Shown: positions 26,930 to 35,280 of the stretch, piece after piece | Numbering within the stretch: the stretch's first letter is position 1 | Layout of the letters: each line of letters starts with the position of its first letter | Source of the DNA: Phaeobacter gallaeciensis DSM 26640 | GTDB taxonomy: Bacteria; Pseudomonadota; Alphaproteobacteria; Rhodobacterales; Rhodobacteraceae | Assembly (NCBI RefSeq): GCF_000511385.1 | Contig: NC_023137.1 | Location: 2,549,001 to 2,613,000, forward strand | Direction of reading: 5' to 3' | Length of the DNA: 64,000 nt | The notes under the pieces: model-generated | Database searches by the model: none | Seen by the model: only the letters and a program-made list of their open reading frames with translations | Told to the model about the DNA's origin: nothing | Position numbers and translations under genes: made by a program

Positions 26930-26958
26930 TTGCAGCCCCGCCAGTGAATGACTAAATC
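26930..26958 (+). promoter_or_regulatory. Promoter of tRNA-Gly unit 1
   Basis: TTGCAG - 17 bp - TAAATC, 19 bp before the tRNA. The same pattern (TTGCRG-N17-TAWWNN, about 20 bp before the tRNA) recurs at the other two tRNA-Gly genes. Confidence 0.7.
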
Positions 26959-26977
26959 CCCCTCACCGAATGGCAGC

Positions 26978-27052
26978 GCGGGCGTAGCTCAGGGGTAGAG
27001 CATAACCTTGCCAAGGTTAGGGTCGGGCGTTCGAATCGCCTCGCCCGCTCCA
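26978..27052 (+). tRNA. tRNA-Gly (GCC), copy 1
   Basis: 75 nt with encoded CCA. Acceptor GCGGGCG/CGCCCGC, anticodon arm TAACC-TTGCCAA-GGTTA giving anticodon GCC, and T loop TTCGAAT. It is identical to the copies at 29266 and 29556. A terminator follows at 27068. Confidence 0.97.
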
Positions 27053-27067
27053 TTTGGACAGCAAAAA

Positions 27068-27100
27068 GGCCACCGCTTGCAGACGCAACGGTGGCCTTTT
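27068..27100 (+). terminator. Terminator of tRNA-Gly unit 1
   Basis: Perfect 8-bp stem GGCCACCG/CGGTGGCC with a 13-nt loop, then TTTT. Confidence 0.75.
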
Positions 27101-27209
27101 GTGTTTCTGAAATCCGGCGTAGCCTCTGGCTTGCGCGGAATCACTTCAGCGCCTAAGAACAGAGCAGGAACAGCTGCAACAGCAGCACGAGAACAGGTAA
27201 TACGGCAGC

Positions 27210-28184
27210 ATGCTCACATCGGTAGAACTCTGCGCAGGGGCAGGCGGTCAGGCGCTCGGGCTTGAGAAGGCCGGATTTGACCACACCGCGCTGGTTGAAA
27301 TCGACAAACACTGCTGCGCCACCCTGCGCCACAATCGCCCCCAGTGGAACGTGCTTGAGGAAGATGTCCGCGCTTTCAAGGAGGACGCCGACGCCTATCG
27401 CGGTATTGATCTGCTGGCTGGCGGACTGCCCTGCCCACCATTTTCCGTCGCTGGCAAACAGCTCGGTGAGAAAGACGAGCGCAATCTCTTTGATGACGCC
27501 ATCGAAATTGTTGCCGCCACCCGCCCCCGTGCGGTGATGATCGAAAACGTGCGCGGCTTTCTTGATGCGGTCTTCCATGATTACCGCGAGAAGCTGAAGA
27601 AGCAGCTCGCCAAGCTTGGCTATGAGACCGACTGGCGGCTCCTGAATGCCTCCGACTACGGCGTACCGCAGCTGCGCCCACGGGTAGCGATTGTTGCCCT
27701 GCGCAAGGAATTTTCCGGTCAGTTCAACTGGCCCGATCCCCTGCCGCATAATCCGCGCACCGTGGGTGAGACGCTGCTCGACCTGATGAAGGAACGCGGC
27801 TGGCGCGGGGCGGACGACTGGGCCGCCAAGGCCGATGAAATCGCCCCGACCATTGTCGGCGGCTCCAAGAAACACGGCGGGCCGGATCTGGGTCCGACAC
27901 GGGCGCGGCGCGCCTGGGCAGCCCTGGGCGTTGAGGGGCGCACGATCGCCTATGAGGCGCCAGACCCCTTCCACAACGATATGCCGCGCCTCACGGTGCG
28001 GATGGTGGCGCGCATTCAGGGCTTTCCTGACAGCTGGCATTTCACAGGTGCCAAGACCAACGCCTATCGCCAGGTCGGCAATGCTTTCCCGCCCCCGGTG
28101 GCGGAGGCGGTCGCGCGGCAAATCCGTCAGGCCATCGCACGCCCCAACCTGACGGTGGTGCGCAGCCCCGCCAGCGGGCGCTGA
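27210..28184 (+). CDS. DNA (cytosine-5)-methyltransferase, type II restriction-modification (NaeI-like)
   Basis: A 324-aa C5-cytosine methylase. SAM motif VELCAGAGGQALGLEKAGF, catalytic Pro-Cys at 74-75 in GGLPCPPFS, ENV at 112-114, the QxRxR block QLRPR (154-158), and the C-terminal RQVGNAFPP motif are all intact. An in-frame TAA 12 nt upstream fixes the ATG at 27210. It is paired with a NaeI-type nuclease 102 bp downstream, so it is expected to protect the nuclease's site (GCCGGC if specificity matches NaeI). The two genes lie between tRNA-Gly copies 1 and 2. Confidence 0.93.
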   Translation: MLTSVELCAGAGGQALGLEKAGFDHTALVEIDKHCCATLRHNRPQWNVLEEDVRAFKEDADAYRGIDLLAGGLPCPPFSVAGKQLGEKDERNLFDDAIEIVAATRPRAVMIENVRGFLDAVFHDYREKLKKQLAKLGYETDWRLLNASDYGVPQLRPRVAIVALRKEFSGQFNWPDPLPHNPRTVGETLLDLMKERGWRGADDWAAKADEIAPTIVGGSKKHGGPDLGPTRARRAWAALGVEGRTIAYEAPDPFHNDMPRLTVRMVARIQGFPDSWHFTGAKTNAYRQVGNAFPPPVAEAVARQIRQAIARPNLTVVRSPASGR

Positions 28185-28286
28185 CCGGGGCGTCGTGATG
28201 GCGCGGCCCGCATATCTGGCAACCCCTGCCCTGTCACCTTTCCCAAAATACTCACAGCGCCGCCGCATCAAGGCGCCAGTCCCGCG

Positions 28287-29198
28287 ATGAAACAGAAACT
28301 GCCGCCCAGCCAGGTCAGCCCCGGTCACGCCGATTACGCCCTACTGTCTGCATTGGCGCAGGACATCACCACCCGCGCGGGCGGGCTGATGGAGTTGACC
28401 CGCAGCGTCCCCGCAATGCTGCGCGACTGCATTGACGATGTGATCCTGACTGCCAAAACTGGGCGGCGCGCCTATGAGGATCTGGAAAAGACCGAAAAGA
28501 CCTATATCGGCACGCGGGTGGAGATTGAGCTGCGCGCGCTGCTGCGGCTGCCGAAGGGGCGGCTGGACACCGAAATCCTCGGCCATGACGTGGATATCAA
28601 ACACACCATGGGCAGCAATTGGATGATCCCGACCGAAGCGGTGGATCAGCCCTGCATTCTGGTGGCCGCTGATGAGCCACGGGCGCACTGTTATCTGGGG
28701 CTGATTGTGGCGCGGCGCGATTATCTGACCGCTGGGCAGAACAAGGACGCCAAACGGTCGATCTCGGCGCAGGGGTTTGAGCATATCCTCTGGCTGCTGT
28801 CCGATCAGCCTTACCCGGCTAATTTCTGGCGCCTGCTGCCAGAGGTCACCGTGGAGAACATCTTTGCAGGAGACAGTGGTAATGCGCGGATGGCGACGCT
28901 GTTCCGGGAGGTGCAGCGTCAGCCCATTCCGCGGGACGTTGTGGAGGCGGTGGCGGCGCAGAAGGATTTCATGCGGCGGATCCGTTCGGACGGCGGCCAT
29001 GGCACCCGCGACCTTCTGGCGCGCGATGGCATCGTCATCCTTGAGGGGCGTAAGGATGCGCAGCTGATCCGCGCGCTCGACCTGCCTCATTGCAGTGGAT
29101 CCGAATTCATCTCCGCGCAGCTGACCACCCTGGCGGAGGCCCGGCTGGTGGCGAGCGCCGGCCACGCGGGCTGCGAAGATTTTTTCGACAAGGCGTAA
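28287..29198 (+). CDS. NaeI-like type II restriction endonuclease
   Basis: A 303-aa protein resembling R.NaeI in both halves. The catalytic layout fits NaeI: an acidic pair at 79/81 (RVEIELR), Asp94 (LDTE), and Asp103-Ile-Lys105 in HDVDIKHT, followed by GSNWMIPTEAV, which recalls NaeI's GGWMIPPEAV. The C-terminal half (about 165-303) would be the second DNA-binding, topoisomerase-like domain. NaeI cuts GCCGGC and needs two sites. The partner methylase lies directly upstream on the same strand. The frame is intact, so it is probably active. Confidence 0.82.
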   Translation: MKQKLPPSQVSPGHADYALLSALAQDITTRAGGLMELTRSVPAMLRDCIDDVILTAKTGRRAYEDLEKTEKTYIGTRVEIELRALLRLPKGRLDTEILGHDVDIKHTMGSNWMIPTEAVDQPCILVAADEPRAHCYLGLIVARRDYLTAGQNKDAKRSISAQGFEHILWLLSDQPYPANFWRLLPEVTVENIFAGDSGNARMATLFREVQRQPIPRDVVEAVAAQKDFMRRIRSDGGHGTRDLLARDGIVILEGRKDAQLIRALDLPHCSGSEFISAQLTTLAEARLVASAGHAGCEDFFDKA

Positions 29199-29216
29199 AA
29201 AGCCACCGTTTTCCTA

Positions 29217-29245
29217 TTGCAGCCCTGCGCGCAATTGCCTATTCA
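29217..29245 (+). promoter_or_regulatory. Promoter of tRNA-Gly unit 2
   Basis: TTGCAG - 17 bp - TATTCA, 20 bp before the tRNA and only 18 bp past the endonuclease stop. Confidence 0.7.
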
Positions 29246-29265
29246 CCGCATCACCGGATGGCAGC

Positions 29266-29340
29266 GCGGGCGTAGCTCAGGGGTAGAGCATAACCTTGCC
29301 AAGGTTAGGGTCGGGCGTTCGAATCGCCTCGCCCGCTCCA
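29266..29340 (+). tRNA. tRNA-Gly (GCC), copy 2
   Basis: Identical in sequence to copy 1, including CCA. The flanks resemble the other copies (TCACC-GG-ATGGCAGC before, ATCAGGACAG after). Confidence 0.97.
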
Positions 29341-29353
29341 TCAGGACAGAAAG

Positions 29354-29376
29354 GCCGCTCATCTGAGCGGCTTTTT
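29354..29376 (+). terminator. Terminator of tRNA-Gly unit 2
   Basis: GCCGCTC-ATCT-GAGCGGC followed by TTTTTCTTT. Confidence 0.85.
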
Positions 29377-29506
29377 CTTTGTCCAATAAAAACATTACAC
29401 TAGAAGATAATCGCCGGATCAGCTCAGGCGTCGAAGCGCGAATCTGTCAGCGCCTATGCTGCGCGTGGTTTTTGCTATTTTCTGCCATTGCGGGTCATTT
29501 TCCCTC

Positions 29507-29535
29507 TTGCGGGGGCTGCGGCAATTTCCTAAATA
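29507..29535 (+). promoter_or_regulatory. Promoter of tRNA-Gly unit 3
   Basis: TTGCGG - 17 bp - TAAATA, 20 bp before the tRNA. Confidence 0.7.
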
Positions 29536-29555
29536 CCGCCTCACCAAATGGCAGC

Positions 29556-29630
29556 GCGGGCGTAGCTCAGGGGTAGAGCATAACCTTGCCAAGGTTAGGG
29601 TCGGGCGTTCGAATCGCCTCGCCCGCTCCA
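29556..29630 (+). tRNA. tRNA-Gly (GCC), copy 3
   Basis: Identical to copies 1 and 2, with encoded CCA. Copy 3 lies 215 bp after copy 2. Confidence 0.97.
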
Positions 29631-29643
29631 TTTGGATTGCAAA

Positions 29644-29667
29644 GGCCGCTCTTCGGAGCGGCCTTTT
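29644..29667 (+). terminator. Terminator of tRNA-Gly unit 3
   Basis: GGCCGCTC-TTCG-GAGCGGCC with a stable UUCG loop, then TTTT. Confidence 0.85.
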
Positions 29668-29846
29668 GCGTTTCTGCCTTTTGCGACGCCCCACATCCGA
29701 CCTGTGCGGAATTGCTCCGAAGATTTGATCAAATTCCTTTGACCCGACTCTCAAAACCCGCCAATGCTGTGGCCAAAGGGGCTCAAGCCCCATCGCCGAC
29801 AAGCCGCCGTCACTGCGGCGCGCCAACTCAGGAAGGACAACAGCCC

Positions 29847-31199
29847 ATGGCCCCGGTCATCTATCCCACCACCAATTTCACCGCCACTGAACAGCTTTGC
29901 CTTGAGCGGGGCGAAGGCATCTATGTGTTCGACAGCGACGGGCGCAAATATATCGAAGGGCTGGCGGGTCTCTGGTGTACCTCGCTGGGCTACAGCAACA
30001 CGGAGGTGATGGATGCGATCACCGAGCAACTCCATAGGCTGCCGTTCTCCCATACCTTTGGTGGAAAGACGCATCAGCCGATCCAGGATCTGGCGGATAA
30101 GCTGGCGGCAATGGTGCCGGTGGAGGATCCCTATATCTTCTTCGGAAACTCCGGCTCGGATGCCAATGACACCCATTACAAGATGCTGCGCTATTACTTC
30201 AACGCCATCGGCAAGCCGGAAAAACGCAAGATCATCACCCGTGAGCGTGGCTATCACGGCGTCACCGTGGCCGCAGGTTCACTGACCTCCCTGCCCGCGA
30301 ACCTGGCGCATTTTGACGCGCCGCTGGAGGCACTGCATATCCTGCGCGCCGACTCGCCGCATTACTACACCGCCCGGAAGGGCAATGAGACCGAAGCGCA
30401 GTTTGTTGAGCGGATCCTGAAAAACCTTGAGGATCAAATCCTTGCTGAGGATCCCGACACGATTGCCGCGATGATCGTGGAGCCGATCACCGGTGCCTCG
30501 GGCGTGATCGTGCCGCCGGAGGGGTATTATGAGGGGCTGCAGGCACTGCTGCGCAAATATGGCATCTTGGTCTGGGCGGATGAGGTGATCTGTGGCTTTG
30601 GTCGCACCGGTGCGGATTTCGGCTGCACCACCATGGGCATCACGCCGGATCTGATGACCTTCGCCAAGCAGCTGTCGTCCGCCTATTTCCCGATCTCTGC
30701 CTCGGTCATTCCGGGCTGGATGTATGAGGCGATGGTGGATCAGACCAATGAGGTGGGCGTGTTTGGGCACGGCTATACCTATTCCGGTCACCCCGCCGCC
30801 TGTGCGGCAGCACTGAAGACGCTGGAGATTTACGAGCGCGACAACCTGTTTGACCATGCCGCCGAGGTGGGCGGCTACATGCAGGCGCAGCTGCGGGAGA
30901 TTTTCACCGATCATCCGCTGGTGGGCGAGGTGCGCGGCAAGGGATTGATCGCGGCGCTGGAGCTGGTGTCGAATAAAACCACCGGCGCGAGCTTTGAAAA
31001 AGGTCCCGCGGGGGCAACCGCGCAGCGGTTGTGTCAGGACAATGGGCTGATCCTGCGGGCGGTGGCTGGCAATGCCGTGGCGCTGTGCCCGCCGCTGATC
31101 ATCACCCGCGAAGAAGTTGACGAGATGCTGACCCGTCTGAAGACTGCGATTGACGCCAGTTACGAGGAGCTGAAGACCGGTGGTCACCTGGCGCATTAA
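29847..31199 (+). CDS. Class III PLP-dependent omega-aminotransferase
   Basis: A 450-aa fold-type I aminotransferase. GLAGLWCTSLGY, FFGNSGSDANDTHYKMLRYY, ERGYHGVTVAAGSLT, MIVEPITGASGVIVPPEGYY, WADEVICGFGRTG and the PLP-lysine in MTFAKQLSSAY are typical of the beta-alanine/GABA/amine:pyruvate transaminase group. The amino donor cannot be fixed from sequence; GABA, putrescine, taurine and beta-alanine are possible. The start MAPVIYPTTN has GGAAGGA upstream; an upstream open extension runs through the tRNA and is not coding. Confidence 0.9.
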   Translation: MAPVIYPTTNFTATEQLCLERGEGIYVFDSDGRKYIEGLAGLWCTSLGYSNTEVMDAITEQLHRLPFSHTFGGKTHQPIQDLADKLAAMVPVEDPYIFFGNSGSDANDTHYKMLRYYFNAIGKPEKRKIITRERGYHGVTVAAGSLTSLPANLAHFDAPLEALHILRADSPHYYTARKGNETEAQFVERILKNLEDQILAEDPDTIAAMIVEPITGASGVIVPPEGYYEGLQALLRKYGILVWADEVICGFGRTGADFGCTTMGITPDLMTFAKQLSSAYFPISASVIPGWMYEAMVDQTNEVGVFGHGYTYSGHPAACAAALKTLEIYERDNLFDHAAEVGGYMQAQLREIFTDHPLVGEVRGKGLIAALELVSNKTTGASFEKGPAGATAQRLCQDNGLILRAVAGNAVALCPPLIITREEVDEMLTRLKTAIDASYEELKTGGHLAH

Positions 31200-31239
31200 T
31201 GCGAAGAAACGCGGGACTTAACAGTGTGAGATCCAAGGC

Positions 31240-31268
31240 AGCGGCGTCAGATTATGGCGCCGCTTTTT
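31240..31268 (+). terminator. Intrinsic terminator after the aminotransferase
   Basis: AGCGGCG/CGCCGCT stem with an 11-nt loop and TTTTT. The rest of the gap to 31612 shows no gene. Confidence 0.75.
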
Positions 31269-31612
31269 CGTGGTCAGCAGGTCTGTTGCAGTGGGTCGGC
31301 AGAAGACCCGCGAGATCAGCAATGTCACAATCCTGCGGTTTTTCCCCGTGAATGTACCGTAAATTGCTGCGAGGCTTTGCCTATTCCAAAGGTGTTCCAA
31401 ACCAGTATTTCAGCACCAGTTGATTATGTGATCCCGCATGGCGCTGCGGTCAGATGGTTTCGGGGGGAACCAGACGGTCGGGGACCTGTGGGATACAGAG
31501 CGCCAGTGGATCCGGGGACCACTGTATCCGGTAGGTCGGGGAAACCGGGGCAAGGGAGGTGGCGTGGCATGGACCCGCGCCGCTCCCCCGCTGTCCCGAA
31601 GATTGTGGCGGA

Positions 31613-31852
31613 TCAGAACACCTTGAAGGTCATTGTGGTGAGCGATCGCTCAATCCCGGCGATGTCCAGCAGATGATCATTGATATATTTGCCAACATCC
31701 TGATCGCTGGGAATGTAGAGCTTCATCAACAGGTCATAGTCGCCGCTGGTGGAGTACAGTTCGGAGTGGATTTCTCGCAAAGCAATCTCTTCGGCGACCT
31801 TGTAGGTGGTGCCGGGTTTGCAGCGGATCTGGATAAAAACGCAGGTGGACAT
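31613..31852 (-). CDS. Stand-alone Lrp/AsnC ligand-binding (RAM) domain protein
   Basis: A 79-aa protein made only of the Lrp/AsnC effector-binding domain: MSTCVFIQIRCKPGTTYKVAEEI, SELYSTSGDYDLLMKLYIP, DQDVGKYINDHLLDIAGIERSLTTMTF. It has no helix-turn-helix. Such SraA/RAM proteins form oligomers that bind amino acids and may modulate full-length Lrp regulators. An in-frame extension upstream of 31852 is unconvincing. It is divergent from hisB. Confidence 0.85.
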   Translation of the reverse strand: MSTCVFIQIRCKPGTTYKVAEEIALREIHSELYSTSGDYDLLMKLYIPSDQDVGKYINDHLLDIAGIERSLTTMTFKVF

Positions 31853-32054
31853 GGTGCCCCTCAACTGTTTGGGAATGCGGTATTTGGCCGCCAAGCTGAC
31901 ACGCAGGCGCGGCGGAGGCAATCCCCGGCGCGGCCTCCCGTGGGGGCTGCGCGGTCGAATGGCGCAACAGTTTTGCGCCAATTGCGGCGGCAGGCTTGAG
32001 CGCCCCCCCACCCTGCCCCTATAAGCGGCGCAGGATATCAAGGACATGCCGACC

Positions 32055-32642
32055 ATGCGTAGCGCTCAGATCACCCGCAAGACCGCCGAAACCGAGATCA
32101 CTGTCGAGATCAACCTCGACGGCACCGGTGCCTATGACAACCAGACCGGCGTCGGCTTTTTCGACCATATGCTGGACCAACTGTCGCGTCATTCGCTGAT
32201 CGATATGACCATCCGCGCCAAGGGGGATTATCACATTGATGATCACCACACCGTCGAGGATACCGGCATCGCGCTGGGTCAGGCTATGGTTGCGGCCCTT
32301 GGCGACAAGAAAGGCATCAACCGCTATGGCGAATGCCACCTGCCGATGGATGATGCGCAGGTGCGCTGTGCGCTGGATCTGTCGGCGCGCCCGTTCCTGA
32401 TCTGGAATGTAGATCTGCCCACCCAGAAAATCGGCACTTTCGACACCGAACTGGTGCGCGAGTTCTTTCAGGCGCTGAGCACGCACGGCGGCATCACCCT
32501 GCACATTGATCAGTTGCATGGGTTCAACAGCCACCACATCGCCGAAGCGGCGTTTAAGGCCGTGGCCCGCGCCCTGCGCACGGCGGTAGAAACCGATCCG
32601 CGCAAAGGCGATGCCATCCCGTCGACCAAAGGTGCGCTCTAA
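32055..32642 (+). CDS. hisB: Imidazoleglycerol-phosphate dehydratase
   Basis: A 195-aa manganese enzyme for the sixth step of histidine synthesis. [44 protein letters not shown] and [21 protein letters not shown] provide the metal-binding His clusters. The monofunctional length (no phosphatase domain) is usual for alphaproteobacteria. The start at 32055 is chosen over 32046 because AAGGA then sits about 10 nt upstream. Confidence 0.96.
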   Translation: MRSAQITRKTAETEITVEINLDGTGAYDNQTGVGFFDHMLDQLSRHSLIDMTIRAKGDYHIDDHHTVEDTGIALGQAMVAALGDKKGINRYGECHLPMDDAQVRCALDLSARPFLIWNVDLPTQKIGTFDTELVREFFQALSTHGGITLHIDQLHGFNSHHIAEAAFKAVARALRTAVETDPRKGDAIPSTKGAL

Positions 32643-32643
32643 T

Positions 32644-33282
32644 ATGCTGACCGCAATCATCGACTACGAATCCGGGAATCTGCACTCCGCCGAAAAAGCC
32701 TTTCAACGCATGGCGCGGGAGGTGGATGGCGGCGAGGTTGTGGTAACTTCGGATGCGGATGTCGTGGCACAGGCCGATCGGCTGGTGCTGCCGGGCGATG
32801 GCGCCTTCCCGGCCTGCGCGGAGGAGTTGCGCGGCCATCGCGGCATCTATGAGGCCATGGTGGAAGCCGTCGAACAGAACGGTCGCCCCTTTCTGGGGAT
32901 CTGTGTCGGCATGCAGTTGATGGCCACCACCGGTCACGAATACCGCGACACCCCCGGCCTTGGCTGGGTTGCGGGTGACGTGGTCAAGATCACGCCCAGC
33001 GACAGCACCCTGAAGGTGCCGCATATGGGCTGGAACAATCTGGTGATCGACCATGACCACGCGATCTTTGACGGCATCACGTCCGGCGATCACACGTATT
33101 TCGTGCATTCCTATCATTTCCGGGTGACCGACCCCTCCGAACGGCTGGCGCATGTGGAGTACGGCGGCGATGTCACCGCTGTCATTGGCCGGGAGACCAT
33201 AGTGGGGATGCAGTTCCATCCGGAGAAAAGCCAGGACATTGGCCTGCGGATGATCGGGAATTTCCTGACCTGGGCGCCATAA
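32644..33282 (+). CDS. hisH: Imidazole glycerol phosphate synthase, glutaminase subunit
   Basis: Class I amidotransferase of 212 aa that feeds ammonia to HisF. The nucleophile Cys is in FLGICVGMQLM and the His-x-Glu dyad in GMQFHPEKSQ. It starts one base after the hisB stop, so it is coupled. Its partner hisF lies 4.6 kb downstream, with hisA and other genes between. Confidence 0.96.
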   Translation: MLTAIIDYESGNLHSAEKAFQRMAREVDGGEVVVTSDADVVAQADRLVLPGDGAFPACAEELRGHRGIYEAMVEAVEQNGRPFLGICVGMQLMATTGHEYRDTPGLGWVAGDVVKITPSDSTLKVPHMGWNNLVIDHDHAIFDGITSGDHTYFVHSYHFRVTDPSERLAHVEYGGDVTAVIGRETIVGMQFHPEKSQDIGLRMIGNFLTWAP

Positions 33283-33310
33283 CCCAAGGGTTGGCATATC
33301 ATGACATCTG

Positions 33311-33338
33311 AAAGCCATCTGCTGCGCAGATGGCTTTT
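33311..33338 (+). terminator. Intrinsic terminator after hisH
   Basis: Perfect stem AAAGCCATCTG / CAGATGGCTTT with a 5-nt loop and Ts, 28 bp after the stop. It ends the hisBH transcript, so hisA needs another promoter. Confidence 0.85.
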
Positions 33339-33379
33339 GTATTTGAGTATTTATGGAAAGATGACAGGCGCGGAGGCGA

Positions 33380-34111
33380 TCAGGCAGCCGCCATACGCAA
33401 GGACAGCGGCGCCACGCCATAGGCTTTGCGGAAGGCACGACTGAAACCTTCGGGGCTGCTGTAGGCGTAGCGCCGGGCCACGGCATCAACCCGATCCCCG
33501 CGCGACAGATCCTGATGTGCAAGGATCAGCCGCCAGCGGCGCAGGTATCCGATTGGGGTTTCTCCTACCTCCGCAGCGAAAACTTCGGCAAAACGCGACA
33601 GGGATAGTCCGGCTATTTCGGCCAGATCGGCATTGCTCCAGATGCGGCCTGGATGATCATGCATAGCGACAATCGCCCGGCTCAGCCGTGGATCCGCCAG
33701 CCCGGCAAGCAGCCCCGGCTCGGTCGCACCATTCTGAAGCTGATTGCGCAGAAGATGCACCATCAGCACTTCGCCCAGCCGATTGATCACCGATTGTGCG
33801 CCACAGCGACCGGCCTCAGCCTCCCCCCGCATCGCACGCACCAGAGCCTGCACCTCTGGGGCATCGGAGATGTCATAATCGACCTGCGCCGGCAGAGCCG
33901 CCAGAAACGGGTTGCGGCGTCCAGACCACTCCACCCGCGCCGCCCACAGCACCGCAGCAGAGGTGCGCATCGGTGAACTCTCAGTCGTATAGTAGCGGAT
34001 ACGCACAGGCTCCCGCTCGGGGCCCGCAAGGGCAACAAGATTCGCCTCCCCCGGCCCTGCAGCGCGCACGCAGAGCTGGAAGCGATCCATCAATGTGGTC
34101 AAACGATCCAT
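33380..34111 (-). CDS. AraC-family transcriptional regulator (Cupin_6 type)
   Basis: A 243-aa regulator. The N-terminal about 120 residues are a cupin-like effector domain; the C-terminal HTH_18 domain (about 140-240) shows WSNADLAEIAGLSLSRFAEVFAAEVGETPIGYLRRWRL and YAYSSPEGFSRAFRKAYGVAPLSLR. The effector domain is shorter than the roughly 180 residues usual in this subfamily. It is divergent from the peroxiredoxin-like gene across 102 bp, which suggests it controls that gene. Confidence 0.85.
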   Translation of the reverse strand: MDRLTTLMDRFQLCVRAAGPGEANLVALAGPEREPVRIRYYTTESSPMRTSAAVLWAARVEWSGRRNPFLAALPAQVDYDISDAPEVQALVRAMRGEAEAGRCGAQSVINRLGEVLMVHLLRNQLQNGATEPGLLAGLADPRLSRAIVAMHDHPGRIWSNADLAEIAGLSLSRFAEVFAAEVGETPIGYLRRWRLILAHQDLSRGDRVDAVARRYAYSSPEGFSRAFRKAYGVAPLSLRMAAA

Positions 34112-34213
34112 AAAATCGGATTTTCCATCATATTTTTCGGATTTACGTGATCATAATATGAGGAAAGATGGAAAACAAGTCACCAACACTGCTAGCTGAC
34201 AAGGACCCTGCTC

Positions 34214-34750
34214 ATGCTGATGCCACGCCAAAAGACACCTGATCTGACCCTGCCGACACTGGACCACGGCACCTTTGACCTCTCCTCAGAGGATGCGACA
34301 CGGGGCACGGTGATCTGCTTTTACCGCGGATTACACTGCCCGATCTGTGCCAACTACCTGACCGAACTGGAGAAGCGGGTTGCCGATTTTGCCAGCCGCG
34401 GCGTGGCCTGTATCGCTGTCAGCAGTGATGGCGAGGAACGGACCCGCGCGATGGCCGATAAGATTGGCGCCGAGGCGCTGCGGTTCGGCTATGACCTGCC
34501 GCTGAATGTCGCGTGCCAGTGGGGGCTTTACCTGTCCACCTCGCGCGGGAAGACCTCAATCGGGATCGAGGAACCGGCGCTGTTTTCCGAACCCGGCCTG
34601 TTCATGGTGACACCTGAGCAGACGCTTTACTACGGATCGGTGCAGACCATGCCTTTCGTGCGCCCGCATTTCTCGGAACTGGTCTCGGCGCTGGATTTTG
34701 CCATCGCCAATGACTACCCCGCGCGCGGCGAATACGACGGCGACGTCTGA
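34214..34750 (+). CDS. Peroxiredoxin-like (AhpC/TSA family) protein
   Basis: A 178-aa thioredoxin-fold protein. TPDLTLPTLDHGTFDL is the N-terminal peroxiredoxin start, and FYRGLHCPICANYL carries the Cys-Pro-x-Cys active site in place of the classical PxxxTxxC arrangement. It therefore belongs to the redoxin-like group whose peroxidase activity is not assured. AAGGA lies about 10 nt before the ATG; 34220 is an alternative start. It is divergent from the AraC regulator. Confidence 0.82.
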   Translation: MLMPRQKTPDLTLPTLDHGTFDLSSEDATRGTVICFYRGLHCPICANYLTELEKRVADFASRGVACIAVSSDGEERTRAMADKIGAEALRFGYDLPLNVACQWGLYLSTSRGKTSIGIEEPALFSEPGLFMVTPEQTLYYGSVQTMPFVRPHFSELVSALDFAIANDYPARGEYDGDV

Positions 34751-34926
34751 TCAAGGGCCTCAGGCTGATGACATTGAGGCGTCTGGCCGCAGGGTGCTGT
34801 GGCCAGATGGCAACCGGGCGCAGCTTGGGAATGCGAAATCCGGGCGAGAATGGATGGACAGCGGAGACGCACACGGGCATACACCGCAAACCCAGATATC
34901 CCCAGTCTTTTGCAGGTCGCCGCCCG

Positions 34927-35178
34927 GTGCAGATCCGTCTCGAAAAATTCGACTATATTGAAGGTCAGCACCGCTATTGCGTGCTGAACCTGAGCCAGAC
35001 CCTGTTCGGGGAGTGGTGTGTCGAACAGACCAACGGCCCATTGGGAGAGGCCGGCGGTCAACAGCGGCGCAGCTACTACACATCCCAGGAAACCGCCTTG
35101 GCCGCTGCCGAGAAGCATCGCGACCGCCAGATCAAACGCGGCTTTGTGCCGATCCCGGTGCAGTTGGGACTGTTCTAG
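34927..35178 (+). CDS. Small WGR-domain protein
   Basis: An 83-aa protein that is essentially one WGR domain: RYCVLNLSQTLFGEWCVEQTNGPLGEAG, then RRSYYTSQETALAAAEKHRDRQIKRGFVPI. WGR domains occur in PARPs and in bacterial proteins near restriction or MolR-type genes and are thought to bind nucleic acid. Here it stands alone; its function is unknown. The start is taken as GTG at 34927 (VQIRLEKF) because the upstream 53 codons, to an ATG at 34768, look unlike protein. Confidence 0.7.
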   Translation: MQIRLEKFDYIEGQHRYCVLNLSQTLFGEWCVEQTNGPLGEAGGQQRRSYYTSQETALAAAEKHRDRQIKRGFVPIPVQLGLF

Positions 35179-35207
35179 GGCCCAGGCCCAGTCTCCGCAC
35201 ACCCATC

Positions 35208-35238
35208 AAAAAAGGGCGCCGACCTGATGCCGCCGCCC
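35208..35238 (-). terminator. Terminator after the DUF2147 gene
   Basis: Minus strand: GGGCGGCG/CGGCGCCC stem with one mismatch followed by TTTTTT. Confidence 0.6.
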
Positions 35239-35280
35239 CCTTGAGGTACTGATCCACTCACCTGACCTTGAAGGGCGCGC

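Noticed and set aside
26978..29630. The three identical tRNA-Gly copies as an assembly artefact
   Set aside because: Spacers, promoters and terminators differ in sequence between copies, so these are real separate units.
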